Origin: Acanthamoeba sp. SK_2022b
Lineage: Eukaryota; Discosea; Longamoebia; Acanthamoebidae
Direction: 5' to 3'
Length of the DNA stretch: 64,000 nucleotides
NCBI GenBank assembly: GCA_027943245.1
Contig: JANDJZ010001760.1
Coordinates: 1 to 64,000, forward strand
Shown: positions 51,431 to 60,959 of the stretch, piece after piece
Layout of the letters: the number at the start of each line of letters is the position of its first letter
Position numbering within the stretch: position 1 is the first letter of the stretch
Translations under genes and position numbers: made by a program
Notes under the pieces: model-generated
The model's input: the letters and a program-made list of their open reading frames with translations, nothing else
What the model was told of the DNA's origin: nothing
Databases searched by the model: none

Positions 51431-51973
51431 ATGAAAACAAAAACGATTGCGGCTGTTTTACCCTTAGCGCTGTTGCTGAGTGCCTGTACCACGGTGGAAC
51501 CGGCATACAAGGATATCGGCACCCGCAGCGGCAGCTGTGTGGAAGGCGGCCCGGATACGGTCGCGCAAAAGTTCTATGACCTGCGCATCCAGCAGGGCGC
51601 CGGCCTGCCGGACAGCAACCGCCTGGCGCAGCTGCAGCCTTACCTGAGCAAAGTGCTGTATCAGGATCTGGTCAGCGCCGGCCAGAACCCGGGCAAGCAC
51701 CGGATAACCGGCGATCTGTTCTCCGGCAATGCGCAGGGGCCAAGCAGCGCGTCCGTCGCCAGCGCCTCGACCATTCCTAACACCGATGCGAAAAACATCC
51801 CGCTGCGCGTTGACTTGAGCTACCAAAAAGACGCCAACAGCACCGTGAACTGGCAGGACGAAGTGCTGATGGTGCGCGAAGGCACCTGCTGGGTGGTTGA
51901 TGATATTCGCTACCTGAATGTTCCAGCGCACGCCACCAACGGCAGCGTGCGCCAGGTGTTGGAAAACCAGTAA
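51431..51973 (+). CDS. ybjP: Lipoprotein YbjP
   Basis: Outer-membrane lipoprotein of 180 residues (E. coli 171). The signal peptide ends in LSAC with Cys19; Thr at +2 favours the outer membrane. The mature part resembles an NTF2-like fold of the DUF3828 type (VAQKFYDLRIQQGAGLPDSNRLAQLQPYLSKVLYQDL and CWVVDDIRYL), as far as I can judge. AAGGTAATAAG precedes the ATG. A TATACT at 51378-51383 may be its -10. It stands directly before artP, as in E. coli. Confidence 0.92.
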   Translation: MKTKTIAAVLPLALLLSACTTVEPAYKDIGTRSGSCVEGGPDTVAQKFYDLRIQQGAGLPDSNRLAQLQPYLSKVLYQDLVSAGQNPGKHRITGDLFSGNAQGPSSASVASASTIPNTDAKNIPLRVDLSYQKDANSTVNWQDEVLMVREGTCWVVDDIRYLNVPAHATNGSVRQVLENQ

Positions 51974-51988
51974 CCCGCAATACCCCGG

Positions 51989-52011
51989 CCGACGCGGGCT
52001 TGCCGCGTCGG
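51989..52011 (+). terminator. Hairpin after ybjP
   Basis: CCGACGCGG and CCGCGTCGG form a perfect nine-base stem around GCTTG, 15 bases after the ybjP stop. The following TCATCCCC is not a T-run, so termination may be partial. Confidence 0.55.
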
Positions 52012-52106
52012 TCATCCCCGCCGTCCGCCCACCGCTCGAATTTCGTCCAATAGAAAAAATTTCGCTACCGATCTCACAGCCTGCGCCACAAATCCCCTCC
52101 CTCGGC

Positions 52107-52193
52107 TTGAGTCGCGGTATCTTGTGCTAATCTTTTACTGTCCCGCCGCACACTCATAAATTTTAACGCACAAAGATTGCATAAGTATTCTGT
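52107..52193 (+). promoter_or_regulatory. artP promoter and tandem ArgR boxes
   Basis: A -35 TTGAGT (52107-52112) and an extended -10 (TG, C, TAATCT at 52125-52133) predict a start near 52140. Downstream lie two candidate 18-bp ArgR boxes, 52155-52172 (weak) and 52176-52193 (core TTGCATAAGTATTCTG), exactly three bases apart, the spacing of ArgR operators. ArgR with arginine would then repress artPIQM. Confidence 0.55.
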
Positions 52194-52237
52194 GGAAGTT
52201 AACATTTGCGGCATCAATGTCTATTCAATTCTGGCGC

Positions 52238-52966
52238 ATGAGTATTCAACTTAACGGTATCAATTGCTATTACGGCGCTCACCAGGCGCTGTTTGACATC
52301 ACGCTGGATTGTCCAGCCGGGGAAACCCTGGTGCTGCTTGGCCCAAGCGGCGCCGGGAAAAGTTCATTGCTGCGGGTGCTGAACCTGCTGGAAATGCCGC
52401 GTTCGGGCCAACTGCAGATCGCCGGCAACCAATTCGACTTTAAGCAGGCGCCGGGCGAGAAAGCCATTCGCGAACTGCGCCAAAATGTCGGCATGGTCTT
52501 CCAGCAATACAACCTGTGGCCTCACCTCACCGTGGTTCAGAACCTGATCGAAGCGCCTTGCCGCGTGCTGGGTCTGACCAAGGCTCAAGCGATGGAGCGT
52601 GCCGACAAGCTGCTCAAGCGTCTGCGCCTGACCGACTTCGCCGATCGCTTCCCGCTGCACCTTTCCGGCGGCCAGCAGCAGCGCGTGGCGATCGCCCGTG
52701 CCCTGATGATGGAACCGCAGGTGCTGCTGTTCGATGAACCGACCGCGGCGCTGGATCCGGAAATCACCGCTCAGATCGTCAGCATCATTCGCGAACTGGC
52801 CGGCACCGGCATCACGCAGGTGATCGTCACCCACGAAGTGGAAGTGGCGCGCAAGACCGCCAGCCGCGTGGTGTACATGGAAAACGGCCACGTGGTGGAG
52901 CAAGGCGACAGCAGCCACTTCACGCAGCCGCGGACCACCGAGTTTGCCAACTACTTATCACACTAA
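52238..52966 (+). CDS. artP: Arginine ABC transporter ATP-binding protein ArtP
   Basis: Cytoplasmic ATPase that powers the ArtQM arginine permease. The 242-residue protein equals E. coli ArtP in length. Walker A is GPSGAGKS (residues 35-42), the Q-loop is in [10 protein letters not shown], the signature [15 protein letters not shown] and Walker [13 protein letters not shown] are intact. The ATG at 52238 gives the conserved N-terminus [14 protein letters not shown] second in-frame ATG at 52217 encodes a near copy (MSIQFWR) just before it; neither has a strong Shine-Dalgarno sequence. First gene of artPIQM. Confidence 0.95.
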   Translation: MSIQLNGINCYYGAHQALFDITLDCPAGETLVLLGPSGAGKSSLLRVLNLLEMPRSGQLQIAGNQFDFKQAPGEKAIRELRQNVGMVFQQYNLWPHLTVVQNLIEAPCRVLGLTKAQAMERADKLLKRLRLTDFADRFPLHLSGGQQQRVAIARALMMEPQVLLFDEPTAALDPEITAQIVSIIRELAGTGITQVIVTHEVEVARKTASRVVYMENGHVVEQGDSSHFTQPRTTEFANYLSH

Positions 52967-52998
52967 CAATTAACTTGCTGTAATTTGGGGAGTTTGCG

Positions 52999-53730
52999 AT
53001 GAAAAAACTAATAATCGCCGCCGTTCTGGCCGGCATCAGCGTTTCCGCCTCCGCAGCCGAAACGATCCGTTTCGCTACCGAAGCCTCCTATCCTCCATTT
53101 GAATTTATTGACGCCGGCAACAAGATTCAGGGTTTTGATGTCGATCTGGCCAACGCCCTGTGCAAAGAGATGCAGGCCGAGTGCACCTTCACCAACCAGG
53201 CGTTCGACAGCCTGATCCCGAGCCTGAAGTTCAAGCGTTTCGATGCGGTCATGGCCGGTATGGACATCACGCCGGAGCGTGAAAAGCAGGTGCTGTTCAC
53301 CAAGCCGTACTACGATAACTCGGCGCTGTTCATCGCGCAGAAAGGCAAAATCGCCGACGTGGCGGCGCTGAAAGGCAAGAAAGTGGGCGTGCAAAACGGC
53401 ACCACCCACCAGAAATACCTGACCGACAAACACCCGGAAATCACCACCGTGCCTTACGACAGCTACCAGAACGCCATTTTGGATCTGAAGAACGGCCGCG
53501 TTGATGCGGTGTTCGGCGATACCGCGGTGGTCAACGAGTGGCTGAAGCAGAATGACGCGCTGGCGGCAGTGGGCGCCAAAGTGACGGATAAAGACTACTT
53601 CGGCACCGGCCTCGGCATCGCGGTACGCCAGAAGAACACCGATCTGCAGGGCAAGTTCAACGCCGCTCTGGACAAGATCAAGCAGGATGGGACCTATGAA
53701 ACCATCTACAAAAAATGGTTCCAGCAGTAA
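52999..53730 (+). CDS. artI: Arginine ABC transporter periplasmic binding protein ArtI
   Basis: Periplasmic solute-binding protein of the Art system. The 243-residue precursor has a 19-residue signal peptide (MKKLIIAAVLAGISVSASA). The mature protein is a type II amino-acid-binding protein with the ligand-binding motif ATEASYPPFEFID and the family stretches GFDVDLANALCKEMQ and PSLKFKRFDAVMAGMDITPERE. GGGGAG precedes the ATG. Close paralogue of artJ 1.6 kb downstream. Confidence 0.96.
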   Translation: MKKLIIAAVLAGISVSASAAETIRFATEASYPPFEFIDAGNKIQGFDVDLANALCKEMQAECTFTNQAFDSLIPSLKFKRFDAVMAGMDITPEREKQVLFTKPYYDNSALFIAQKGKIADVAALKGKKVGVQNGTTHQKYLTDKHPEITTVPYDSYQNAILDLKNGRVDAVFGDTAVVNEWLKQNDALAAVGAKVTDKDYFGTGLGIAVRQKNTDLQGKFNAALDKIKQDGTYETIYKKWFQQ

Positions 53731-53739
53731 TACGCCCCG

Positions 53740-54456
53740 ATGAATGAATTACAACCTTTAGCAAGCGCCGCCGGCATGACCGTCGGCCTTGCCGTTTGCG
53801 CCCTGATCCTCGGGCTGATTCTGGCGATGCTGTTCGCCGTATGGGAATCGTCCCGCTGGAAAGCGGTCAGCTGGCTCGGCACCGCCTGGGTGACCGTGCT
53901 GCGCGGCCTGCCGGAAATCCTGGTGGTGCTGTTTATCTATTTCGGCTCGTCGCAGCTGCTGCTGATGCTCTCCGACGGCTTTACCCTCAACCTCGGTCTG
54001 TTCCAGCTGCCGATTCAGCTGGCGATCGACAATTTCGAAGTCAGCCCGTTCCTGTGCGGGGTGATCGCTCTGGCCCTGCTCTATTCCGCCTACGCTTCGC
54101 AGACGCTGCGCGGCGCGCTCAAAGCGGTGCCTCAGGGGCAGTGGGAATCCGGCCAGGCGCTGGGGCTCGGCAAGGCGGCGATCTTCTTTCGCCTGATCAT
54201 GCCGCAGATGTGGCGCCACGCCCTGCCCGGCCTCGGCAACCAGTGGCTGGTGTTGCTGAAAGACACCGCGCTGGTGTCGCTGATCAGCGTGAACGATCTG
54301 ATGCTGCAAACCAAGAGCATCGCCACCCGCACCCAGGAACCTTTTACCTGGTATGTGATCGCCGCGGCCATCTACCTGCTGGTGACGCTGTTCAGCCAAT
54401 ACGTCATCAAACGCATTGAGCTGCGCGCCACGCGCTTTGAGCGGGGGCCAGTCTGA
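53740..54456 (+). CDS. artQ: Arginine ABC transporter permease ArtQ
   Basis: Inner-membrane permease of 238 residues (five or so helices) that forms a heterodimer with ArtM. The EAA loop that contacts ArtP is EAA-like in [34 protein letters not shown]. It starts nine bases after the artI stop without a clear Shine-Dalgarno sequence, so coupling is likely. Its stop overlaps the artM start in TGATG. Confidence 0.96.
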   Translation: MNELQPLASAAGMTVGLAVCALILGLILAMLFAVWESSRWKAVSWLGTAWVTVLRGLPEILVVLFIYFGSSQLLLMLSDGFTLNLGLFQLPIQLAIDNFEVSPFLCGVIALALLYSAYASQTLRGALKAVPQGQWESGQALGLGKAAIFFRLIMPQMWRHALPGLGNQWLVLLKDTALVSLISVNDLMLQTKSIATRTQEPFTWYVIAAAIYLLVTLFSQYVIKRIELRATRFERGPV

Positions 54457-55124
54457 TGATTGAGTATTTACCGGAGATCCTCAAAGGGTTACACACCAGC
54501 CTGACGCTGACCGTCGCCGCGCTGATCGTCGCGCTGGTGCTGTCGCTGCTGCTGACGGTGATACTGACGCTGAAAACACCAATCCTGACGCCGCTGGTCA
54601 AGATCTACGTGACGCTGTTCACCGGCACACCGCTGCTGGTGCAGATCTTCCTGATCTACTACGGCCCCGGTCAGTTCCCGGCCATCCGCGACTACCCGTG
54701 GCTGTGGAACCTGCTGTCGCAGCCCTGGCTGTGCGCGATGATAGCGCTGGCGCTGAACAGCGCGGCCTACACCACGCAGTTGTTCTACGGCGCGGTGCGC
54801 GCCATTCCCGCCGGACAGTGGCAGTCGTGCGAAGCGCTGGGCATGTCGCGCCGGCAGACGCTGCGCATCCTGCTGCCGTTCGCCTTCAAGCGCGCGCTGT
54901 CGTCTTACTCCAACGAAGTGGTGCTGGTGTTCAAAAGCACCTCGCTGGCTTACACCATCACGCTGATGGAGGTGATGGGCTACAGCCAGCTGATGTACGG
55001 CCGCACCTACGACGTCATGGTATTCGGTGCCGCAGGCCTGGTGTACCTGTGTGTCAACGGCCTGCTGACGCTGCTGATGCGCTTGGTGGAGCGCCGCGCG
55101 CTGGCGTTTGAACGCCGCAACTGA
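54456..55124 (+). CDS. artM: Arginine ABC transporter permease ArtM
   Basis: Second permease of the arginine importer, 222 residues, as in E. coli. About five membrane helices; the His/Glu/Gln-type permease motif is in PAGQWQSCEALGMSRRQTLRILLPFAFKRALSSYSNE. It is the last gene of artPIQM and is followed by a strong terminator. Confidence 0.96.
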   Translation: MIEYLPEILKGLHTSLTLTVAALIVALVLSLLLTVILTLKTPILTPLVKIYVTLFTGTPLLVQIFLIYYGPGQFPAIRDYPWLWNLLSQPWLCAMIALALNSAAYTTQLFYGAVRAIPAGQWQSCEALGMSRRQTLRILLPFAFKRALSSYSNEVVLVFKSTSLAYTITLMEVMGYSQLMYGRTYDVMVFGAAGLVYLCVNGLLTLLMRLVERRALAFERRN

Positions 55125-55141
55125 GGCCGCCTCCCCCCATG

Positions 55142-55169
55142 AGCCCCGCCATTGCGCGGGGCTTTTTTT
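55142..55169 (+). terminator. Intrinsic terminator of artPIQM
   Basis: AGCCCCGC and GCGGGGCT form an eight-base stem around CATTGC, followed by seven T residues. Confidence 0.93.
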
Positions 55170-55176
55170 ATTCCCA

Positions 55177-55215
55177 CAGCAATACTTAATCATTTATATT
55201 GCATTTTAATTCACC
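55177..55215 (+). promoter_or_regulatory. Tandem ArgR boxes upstream of artJ
   Basis: The 18-bp box at 55198-55215 (core TTGCATTTTAATTCA) fits the ArgR consensus at all but two or three of its defined positions. A weaker box at 55177-55194 lies exactly three bases upstream, the canonical operator layout. A TATATT at 55195-55200 could be the -10 covered by the operator. E. coli artJ is ArgR-repressed. The remaining bases to 55310 show nothing else I can name. Confidence 0.72.
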
Positions 55216-55323
55216 CAGTGGCAGGGTTATCAGCAGGCGCACACGTAAAAACCTCTGGCGATTACCAGTAAAAACAAACGATAGCGAATAATCACTTTCA
55301 GGATTCAGACAGGAGCTCTACGC

Positions 55324-56058
55324 ATGAAAAAACTGCTGCTTGCCGCGACGATGTTGGCCGGGATCACCTTTAACGCTACCGCGGCCGAGACCATCCGCTT
55401 CGCCGCTTCCGCCACCTACCCGCCGTTCGAATCGCTGGACGCCAACAACCAGATCGTCGGCTTCGATATCGATCTGGCCAACGCGCTGTGCAAGCAGATG
55501 CAGGCGCAGTGCACCTTCACCAACCAGGCGTTCGACAGCCTGATCGCCGCGCTGAAATTCAAGAAATACGATGCGGTGATTTCCGGTATGGACATCACGC
55601 CGGAGCGCAGCAAACAGGTCGCTTTCACCCAGCCTTACTACGCCAACTCGGCGATCGTGATCGCGCAAAAAGGCAAGTTCAGCTCGCTGGCGGATCTGAA
55701 AGGCAAAAAGCTCGGCATGGAAAATGGCACCACCCACCAGAAATACATGCAGGACAAGCATCCGGAGATTAACACCGTCTCTTACGACAGCTACCAGAAC
55801 GCCATTCTGGAGCTGAAAAACGGCCGTATCGACGGCGTGTTCGGCGACACCGCCGTGGTGAACGAGTGGCTGAAAACCAACCCGCAGCTGGCGCCGGTGG
55901 GTGAGCACATCACCGATGCGCAATACTTCGGCACCGGCCTCGGCATCGCGGTACGCCCCGACAACCAGGCGCTGCTGGCCAAGCTGAACGCCGCGCTGGA
56001 CGCCATCAAGGCCGACGGCACCTACAAGGCCATCAACGACAAGTGGTTCCCGCAGTAA
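55324..56058 (+). CDS. artJ: L-arginine-binding periplasmic protein ArtJ
   Basis: High-affinity, arginine-specific binding protein for ArtQM-ArtP. The 244-residue precursor has a signal peptide of about 20 residues ending ATA before AETIRF. The mature part closely parallels ArtI (SATYPPFESLDANNQIVGFDIDLANALCKQMQAQCTF). AGGAGCTCTACGC precedes the ATG. It is transcribed separately from artPIQM behind its own ArgR boxes and ends at a bidirectional terminator. Confidence 0.96.
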   Translation: MKKLLLAATMLAGITFNATAAETIRFAASATYPPFESLDANNQIVGFDIDLANALCKQMQAQCTFTNQAFDSLIAALKFKKYDAVISGMDITPERSKQVAFTQPYYANSAIVIAQKGKFSSLADLKGKKLGMENGTTHQKYMQDKHPEINTVSYDSYQNAILELKNGRIDGVFGDTAVVNEWLKTNPQLAPVGEHITDAQYFGTGLGIAVRPDNQALLAKLNAALDAIKADGTYKAINDKWFPQ

Positions 56059-56063
56059 GCAAT

Positions 56064-56085
56064 AAGGCCCGGTTATCCGGGCCTT
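56064..56085. terminator. Bidirectional terminator between artJ and rlmC
   Basis: AAGGCCCGG and CCGGGCCTT form a perfect nine-base stem around TTAT, with T-rich sequence following on both strands. Confidence 0.8.
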
Positions 56086-56090
56086 ATGTT

Positions 56091-57221
56091 TTATAAAATC
56101 CGCACCAACAGCGTCAGCACTTCGTAGTGCGCGGTATGCGGGAACATGTCGAACAGCTGCACCCGTTCGATGCGGTACCCCGGCAACATCTCGATATCTT
56201 TCGCCATGCTCTCGGCATTGCAGCTGGAATAAAGAATATAGTCCGGCGCCATCCGGCTCAGGTAGTCGCACAGCGCCTGGCCGATGCCGCGCCGCGGCGG
56301 ATTGACCAGCACCAGCTGCGGCACCTGACCTTCAGCGGTGGCGAAGCGGGTGGAATCGAGCGCCTGAAAATCTACGTGTAGCAGCCCTAACCGCTGCGCC
56401 GACTGGCGGGCGCAGGCGATCGCTTCCGCGCTGATTTCGATGCCGGTCAGCCGCGTTTGCGGTTGCGCGCAGTGCAGGCCGAAACCGCCGACGCCGCAGA
56501 ACAGATCCCACATGCTGTCGATACCCAGCGCGCGCACCCAGTCGCGGGCGGTGGCATACAGATCGGCGGCCACCTGCGGGTTGGTCTGGAAGAAGCTTTG
56601 CGGGCGGATAAACAGCGGCACCTGATTGAACCGCTCCTCCAGCGCCTGCTGTTCGGTCAGCGCAATCTCGCGCTCCCCTTCCATGATCGCCATGTGCACC
56701 GGCTGAATATTGGCGGAGATCACCTTGAGCTGCGGCAGCTGCTGCTGCAGCCACGGCAGCGCGGCGCGCAGCTGCGCCAGCTTGGTTTCCGAACGCAGCA
56801 CGAAGCGCAGCATCACGCCGCCGTCGAGCGTGCTTTCGGTCAGCAGCAGGTACTTCAGCTCGCCGCGTTTGCGCGCCACGTTATACGGCGTCAGGCCCGC
56901 GCGGGCGATAAAGCTTTTCAGCACCGCAAACATCGGCGCAAAGGCGGCGGGATACAGCGGGCAGTCGCTCAGATCGACCGGCGTGCCGTCGCGGTGCAGC
57001 ATGCCGAGCAGCGGGCGTTCCACGCTGCCGCTGACCACCATCTTGGCTTTATTGCGAAATGCGCTCAGCTCTCCCGCCACCGGCTGCAGCCACTGCGCGA
57101 CGTCGCGCCCGGCCAGCAACGATTGCAGGTGATGCTGTTTGTCGGCCAGTTGCTGCGGATAGGGCTTTTCCAGCCACTGACAGGAACGGCAGGTGCCCGC
57201 CGTATACAAAGCGCAATGCAT
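56091..57221 (-). CDS. rlmC: 23S rRNA (uracil-747 C5)-methyltransferase
   Basis: SAM-dependent RNA methyltransferase that makes m5U747 in 23S rRNA. The 376-residue protein (E. coli 375) starts with iron-sulfur cysteines Cys3, Cys11 and Cys14 ([17 protein letters not shown]); the fourth ligand lies near residue 85. The SAM site is [14 protein letters not shown], and the catalytic cysteine is in [14 protein letters not shown] near the C-terminus. Convergent with artJ; ybjO lies 69 bases upstream on the same strand. Confidence 0.96.
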   Translation of the reverse strand: MHCALYTAGTCRSCQWLEKPYPQQLADKQHHLQSLLAGRDVAQWLQPVAGELSAFRNKAKMVVSGSVERPLLGMLHRDGTPVDLSDCPLYPAAFAPMFAVLKSFIARAGLTPYNVARKRGELKYLLLTESTLDGGVMLRFVLRSETKLAQLRAALPWLQQQLPQLKVISANIQPVHMAIMEGEREIALTEQQALEERFNQVPLFIRPQSFFQTNPQVAADLYATARDWVRALGIDSMWDLFCGVGGFGLHCAQPQTRLTGIEISAEAIACARQSAQRLGLLHVDFQALDSTRFATAEGQVPQLVLVNPPRRGIGQALCDYLSRMAPDYILYSSCNAESMAKDIEMLPGYRIERVQLFDMFPHTAHYEVLTLLVRIL

Positions 57222-57290
57222 GAAGATTACCGTGAAGTTCAGGATGACGAATTAAGGGCGCAGAGTTTACCACTCCGCGCGCCTAAAATC

Positions 57291-57770
57291 TCACTTGCGC
57301 GCGGCGAAGAAGCGGCGGCTGGCGGTAGGGACGAACAGCAACGCCAGGATCACCACGTCGGGGATCTTTTGCAGGATCAGAACGTGCAGGATTTGGCCGC
57401 TGGTTTCCCCTTCCACGGTAAACACCTCGGGGAAAACGCTGCCGATGGTGGCCAACAGCAGGTAAAGCACCACGATGCACTGGCAGGCCACATAGCCCCA
57501 GCGCCCCCAGTTGCGGCCGCGCATCACCGCAAAGCCGCAGCTGATTTGCAGGCACAGCAGCATCAGGCCGGCCAGAAAAATAAGGGTAGAATCCCACGCC
57601 TGCGCGCTGGTGTTGACGAACTCCTGCGCACCGTCGACGCCCAGTTCGCCCAACAACAGCACCACGCTGATACACTTGATCGCGACCATGGCGGTACCCG
57701 CCACCATCACCGGCACCGGCGCATCCGAAGTCGATCCCATTCCCTGCCCGCTTTTCAGCATGTCTGACAT
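57291..57770 (-). CDS. ybjO: Inner-membrane protein YbjO (DUF2593)
   Basis: Membrane protein of 159 residues with four predicted helices. It aligns with E. coli YbjO (for example the C-terminal ILQKIPDVVILALLFVPTASRRFF). Function unknown. The N-terminal 20 residues (SGQGMGSTSDAP) are diverged. It lies between the pot operon and rlmC as in E. coli; the 104-base gap to potI leaves room for a promoter, but none stands out. Confidence 0.88.
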   Translation of the reverse strand: MSDMLKSGQGMGSTSDAPVPVMVAGTAMVAIKCISVVLLLGELGVDGAQEFVNTSAQAWDSTLIFLAGLMLLCLQISCGFAVMRGRNWGRWGYVACQCIVVLYLLLATIGSVFPEVFTVEGETSGQILHVLILQKIPDVVILALLFVPTASRRFFAARK

Positions 57771-57874
57771 ATCCGTGTTCCGCTACGACGCGCCACCAAT
57801 ACAGATGGCGCATGTAAAGTCAGGTAGTTAGTTGCAATACTTATTGATTGCAAAAATAGCAGGTTTGTTACGAT

Positions 57875-58720
57875 TCAGCTACGGGCCGCCCGCTGTAATT
57901 CACGCGATCGTTGTTTTTCCGAGCGGGCCATAAACCACCAGGCGATCAGGCCGAGAATGCCCACCACCAGCAGGATCAGGCTGGCCAACGCGTTAATTTC
58001 CGGATTCACCCCCATGCGCACGCTGGAGAATACCAGCATCGGCAGCGTGGTGGCGCCCGGGCCGGAGACGAAGCTGGCGATCACCAGATCGTCCAGCGAC
58101 AGGGTGAACGCCAGCATCCAGCCGGAGATCAGCGCCGGCGCGATCATCGGCAAGGTGATGACGAAGAACACCTTCAGCGGCGGCGCCCCCAAATCCATCG
58201 CCGCTTCTTCAATTGAGCGATCCACCTCGCGCAGGCGCGAGCTGATCACCACCGCCACGTAAGCGGTACAGAAGGTGACATGCGCCAGCCAGATGGTGAA
58301 CATGCCGCGTTCCGACGGCCAGCCGAAGGCGTGCCCCATCGCCACGAACAGCAGCAGCAGCGACAGGCCGGTGATCACGTCCGGCATCACCAGCGGTGCG
58401 GTCAACATAAACGCAAAACCGGTCGAACCGCGAAAGCGGCCGAAGCGCACCATCACCACGGCGGCGATGGCGCCCAGTACCACCGCGGCGGTGGCGGAGG
58501 CGGCGGCGATGGTCAGGCTGAGCCCCACCGCGCTGATCATCGCCGAGTCGTGAAACAGTTCGGTATACCAGCGCGTGGACCAACCGGCCCACACCGTCAC
58601 CAGTTTGGAGCTGTTGAAGGAGTAGATCACCAGCATCAGCATCGGCGCATACAGAAAGGTAAAGCCGACCGTCAGGATGGCGATGCGCCACGGTGAACGC
58701 ACTACCGGCAAGTTGTTCAT
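57875..58720 (-). CDS. potI: Putrescine ABC transporter permease PotI
   Basis: Inner-membrane permease of 281 residues, as in E. coli, with six helices; partner of PotH. The EAA motif region reads SIEEAAMDLGAPPLKVFFVITLPMIAPALISG. The ATG at 58718-58720 overlaps the potH stop in ATGA, giving translational coupling; the open frame reaches 14 codons further into potH but is not used. Last gene of potFGHI. Confidence 0.96.
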   Translation of the reverse strand: MNNLPVVRSPWRIAILTVGFTFLYAPMLMLVIYSFNSSKLVTVWAGWSTRWYTELFHDSAMISAVGLSLTIAAASATAAVVLGAIAAVVMVRFGRFRGSTGFAFMLTAPLVMPDVITGLSLLLLFVAMGHAFGWPSERGMFTIWLAHVTFCTAYVAVVISSRLREVDRSIEEAAMDLGAPPLKVFFVITLPMIAPALISGWMLAFTLSLDDLVIASFVSGPGATTLPMLVFSSVRMGVNPEINALASLILLVVGILGLIAWWFMARSEKQRSRELQRAARS

Positions 58721-59679
58721 TCCTGCCCCCCCATTTCCTTGTTCTGGTGTTTGTGGAACCACAAAATTGGCACGATCAACAGCAGCAGCATGATGGTAGC
58801 GACCGCCGAGGCCACCGGCCAGTCGCGGTTATTGAAGAACTCCTGCCACAGCACGCGGCCGATCATGATGCTGTCCGGCCCACCGAGCAGTTCCGGGATC
58901 ACGAACTCGCCCACCGCTGGAATGAACACCAGCATCGAACCGGCGATGATGCCGCCGCGCGTCAGCGGCACGATCACGCTGAAGAAGGTTTTCAGCGGCC
59001 GGGCCCCCAGATCCAGCGACGCCTCCACCAGCGAGTAATCCAGCCGGATCAGCGCCGTGTAAATTGGCAGCACCATAAACGGCAGATAGGAATAAACGAT
59101 GCCGATATACACCGCCAGGTTGGTGTGCAGGATCACCAGCGGCTGGTCGATCACCCCTAGCCACATCAGAAAGTTATTCAGAATGCCGTTGTTTTTCAGA
59201 ATGCCCATCCAGGCATAGACGCGGATCAGGAACGAGGTCCAGGAAGGCAGGATCACCAGCAGCAGCAGAATGTTGCGGGTTGACGCCTTGCTGTGGGCCA
59301 CTGCCCAGGCCAGCGGATAGCCGATGCTCAGGCAGCACAGCGTCGAGACCGCCGCCACGCGCAGCGACTGCAGATAGGCGTCGATATACAGCGGATCGTC
59401 GGTCAGCTGCAGGTAGTTGGCGAAGTTGAGCGCGATGTTCAGCTTGCCGTCCGCCCAGCTCAGCAGCTCGGTGTAGGGCGGCACCGCCAGCGCCAGCTCC
59501 GCCAGGCTGATCTTGAACACGATCAGGAACGGCAGCATGAACAGCAGCGTCAGCCATAAATACGGCAGCGCGATCACCAGCTTGCGGCCGTGAGCCATCA
59601 GCAGGCGGTGGAACAGCGCCTTGAAGGTGCCGGGCGTTTTGGCCGGCGGTTCCGGCGTGCGTTCAGAAAGCAGGGTCAT
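58717..59679 (-). CDS. potH: Putrescine ABC transporter permease PotH
   Basis: Inner-membrane permease of 320 residues (E. coli 317) with six helices and the permease motif SLVEASLDLGARPLKTFFSVIVPLTRGGIIAG. It forms the PotHI channel that takes putrescine from PotF. GGAG lies upstream of the ATG. It starts 24 bases after the potG stop. Confidence 0.96.
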   Translation of the reverse strand: MTLLSERTPEPPAKTPGTFKALFHRLLMAHGRKLVIALPYLWLTLLFMLPFLIVFKISLAELALAVPPYTELLSWADGKLNIALNFANYLQLTDDPLYIDAYLQSLRVAAVSTLCCLSIGYPLAWAVAHSKASTRNILLLLVILPSWTSFLIRVYAWMGILKNNGILNNFLMWLGVIDQPLVILHTNLAVYIGIVYSYLPFMVLPIYTALIRLDYSLVEASLDLGARPLKTFFSVIVPLTRGGIIAGSMLVFIPAVGEFVIPELLGGPDSIMIGRVLWQEFFNNRDWPVASAVATIMLLLLIVPILWFHKHQNKEMGGQE

Positions 59680-59703
59680 ACGGGTTACTCCTCACCGGCT
59701 CCA

Positions 59704-60837
59704 CTACACTGTCAACACTACGCAGCTGTCGGTTTCCCAGCACAGACGCACTTCATCGCCCCAGGTCGGCATCCCCTTGCGGAAACGGTGGCCGTTTTGC
59801 AGCTGGGCGCTGATAATCTGCCCGCTGTGCAGCTTCACGTGATAGATGGACAGATCGCCCAGGTAGGCAATGTGCGCCACTTCCCCCACCGCGAAGTTGC
59901 AGCCGTCTGCCGGCACCTGTTCACACAGCAGGATCTTCTCCGGCCGCAGCGCCACCTGGATCGGCACGCCGTCCACCACCGAGGCGTCCGGATCCACCTT
60001 GATCGCATGACGCAATCCGGGGCTTTGCAAGATCAGCGCGTCGTCGTGCCGCTCCTGCAATACGCAGTCGAAGACGTTGACCGAGCCGATAAATTCGGCA
60101 CTGAAGCGGCTGTTCGGATGCTCGTAGATCTCTTCCGGCTCGCCGATCTGCACGAACTTGCCGCGGTTCATGATGGCGATGCGCCCCGCCATGGTCATCG
60201 CCTCCTCCTGATCGTGCGTTACCATCACGCAGGTCACGCCGACGCGCTCGAGAATGTCGGTCACTTCCAGCTGCATGCGATCGCGCAGCTTCTTGTCCAG
60301 CGCGCCCATCGGCTCATCCAACAGCAGCAGCTTCGGCCGCTTGGCCAGGCTGCGCGCCAGCGCCACCCGCTGCCGCTGGCCGCCGGAAAGCTGGTGCGGC
60401 TTGCGCCTGGCGAACTCCTGCATGTGCACCAGCGCCAGCATTTCCGCCACCCGTTCGGCGATTTCTGCCCGCGGCATTTTGTCCTGCTTCAGGCCGAAGG
60501 CGATGTTCTGCTCGACCGTCATATGCGGGAACAGCGCGTAAGACTGAAACATCATGTTGATCGGCCGCTGGTACGGCGGCACGTGCGACATATCCTGCCC
60601 ATCGAGCACGATCTGCCCTTCCGAGGGCTGTTCGAAGCCGGCCAGCATGCGCAGCAAGGTGGATTTGCCGCAGCCGGACGGGCCGAGCAGCGCAAAGATT
60701 TCGCCCTTGTAGATGGTAAGGCTGACGTCTTCGACCGCGTTCTGCCCGTCGAAGGTTTTGGTGAGGTTACGGATTTCCAGCAGAGGGGTGAAAACCTTCT
60801 GCGACTTGGCTTGAGGACGAGGGATGGCGTCGTTCAA
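59704..60837 (-). CDS. potG: Putrescine ABC transporter ATP-binding protein PotG
   Basis: ATPase of the putrescine importer. The 377-residue protein equals E. coli PotG in length. Walker A is GPSGCGKST (residues 52-60), the signature [15 protein letters not shown] and Walker [13 protein letters not shown] are intact, and a C-terminal TOBE domain (about 290-377) follows. The start is TTG at 60835-60837, with GGAGAG about 12 bases upstream; no ATG fits the conserved N-terminus MNDAIPRPQ. The weak start and upstream hairpins should keep PotG below PotF. Confidence 0.96.
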   Translation of the reverse strand: MNDAIPRPQAKSQKVFTPLLEIRNLTKTFDGQNAVEDVSLTIYKGEIFALLGPSGCGKSTLLRMLAGFEQPSEGQIVLDGQDMSHVPPYQRPINMMFQSYALFPHMTVEQNIAFGLKQDKMPRAEIAERVAEMLALVHMQEFARRKPHQLSGGQRQRVALARSLAKRPKLLLLDEPMGALDKKLRDRMQLEVTDILERVGVTCVMVTHDQEEAMTMAGRIAIMNRGKFVQIGEPEEIYEHPNSRFSAEFIGSVNVFDCVLQERHDDALILQSPGLRHAIKVDPDASVVDGVPIQVALRPEKILLCEQVPADGCNFAVGEVAHIAYLGDLSIYHVKLHSGQIISAQLQNGHRFRKGMPTWGDEVRLCWETDSCVVLTV

Positions 60838-60870
60838 TCGGGGTGCTCTCCGGCGTAAAGCGGCACAAAA

Positions 60871-60958
60871 CCACGGCGAGCGCCGTGGCCCAAAACGGCA
60901 ATGCAGGCGGGGGCACCCGCCTGCCGGTTTACCGACGATAGGGGGCTATCCCCCTATC
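60871..60958 (-). repeat. Three consecutive perfect hairpins between potF and potG
   Basis: In the 122-base gap lie CCACGGC / GCCGTGG (60871-60888), GCAGGCGGG / CCCGCCTGC (60903-60924) and GATAGGGGG / CCCCCTATC (60937-60958), each with a four-base loop and no mismatch. The last begins just after the potF stop codon. None is followed by a T-run. They probably stabilise the potF message or limit read-through, giving more binding protein than ATPase (inference). Confidence 0.75.
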
Positions 60959-60959
60959 A

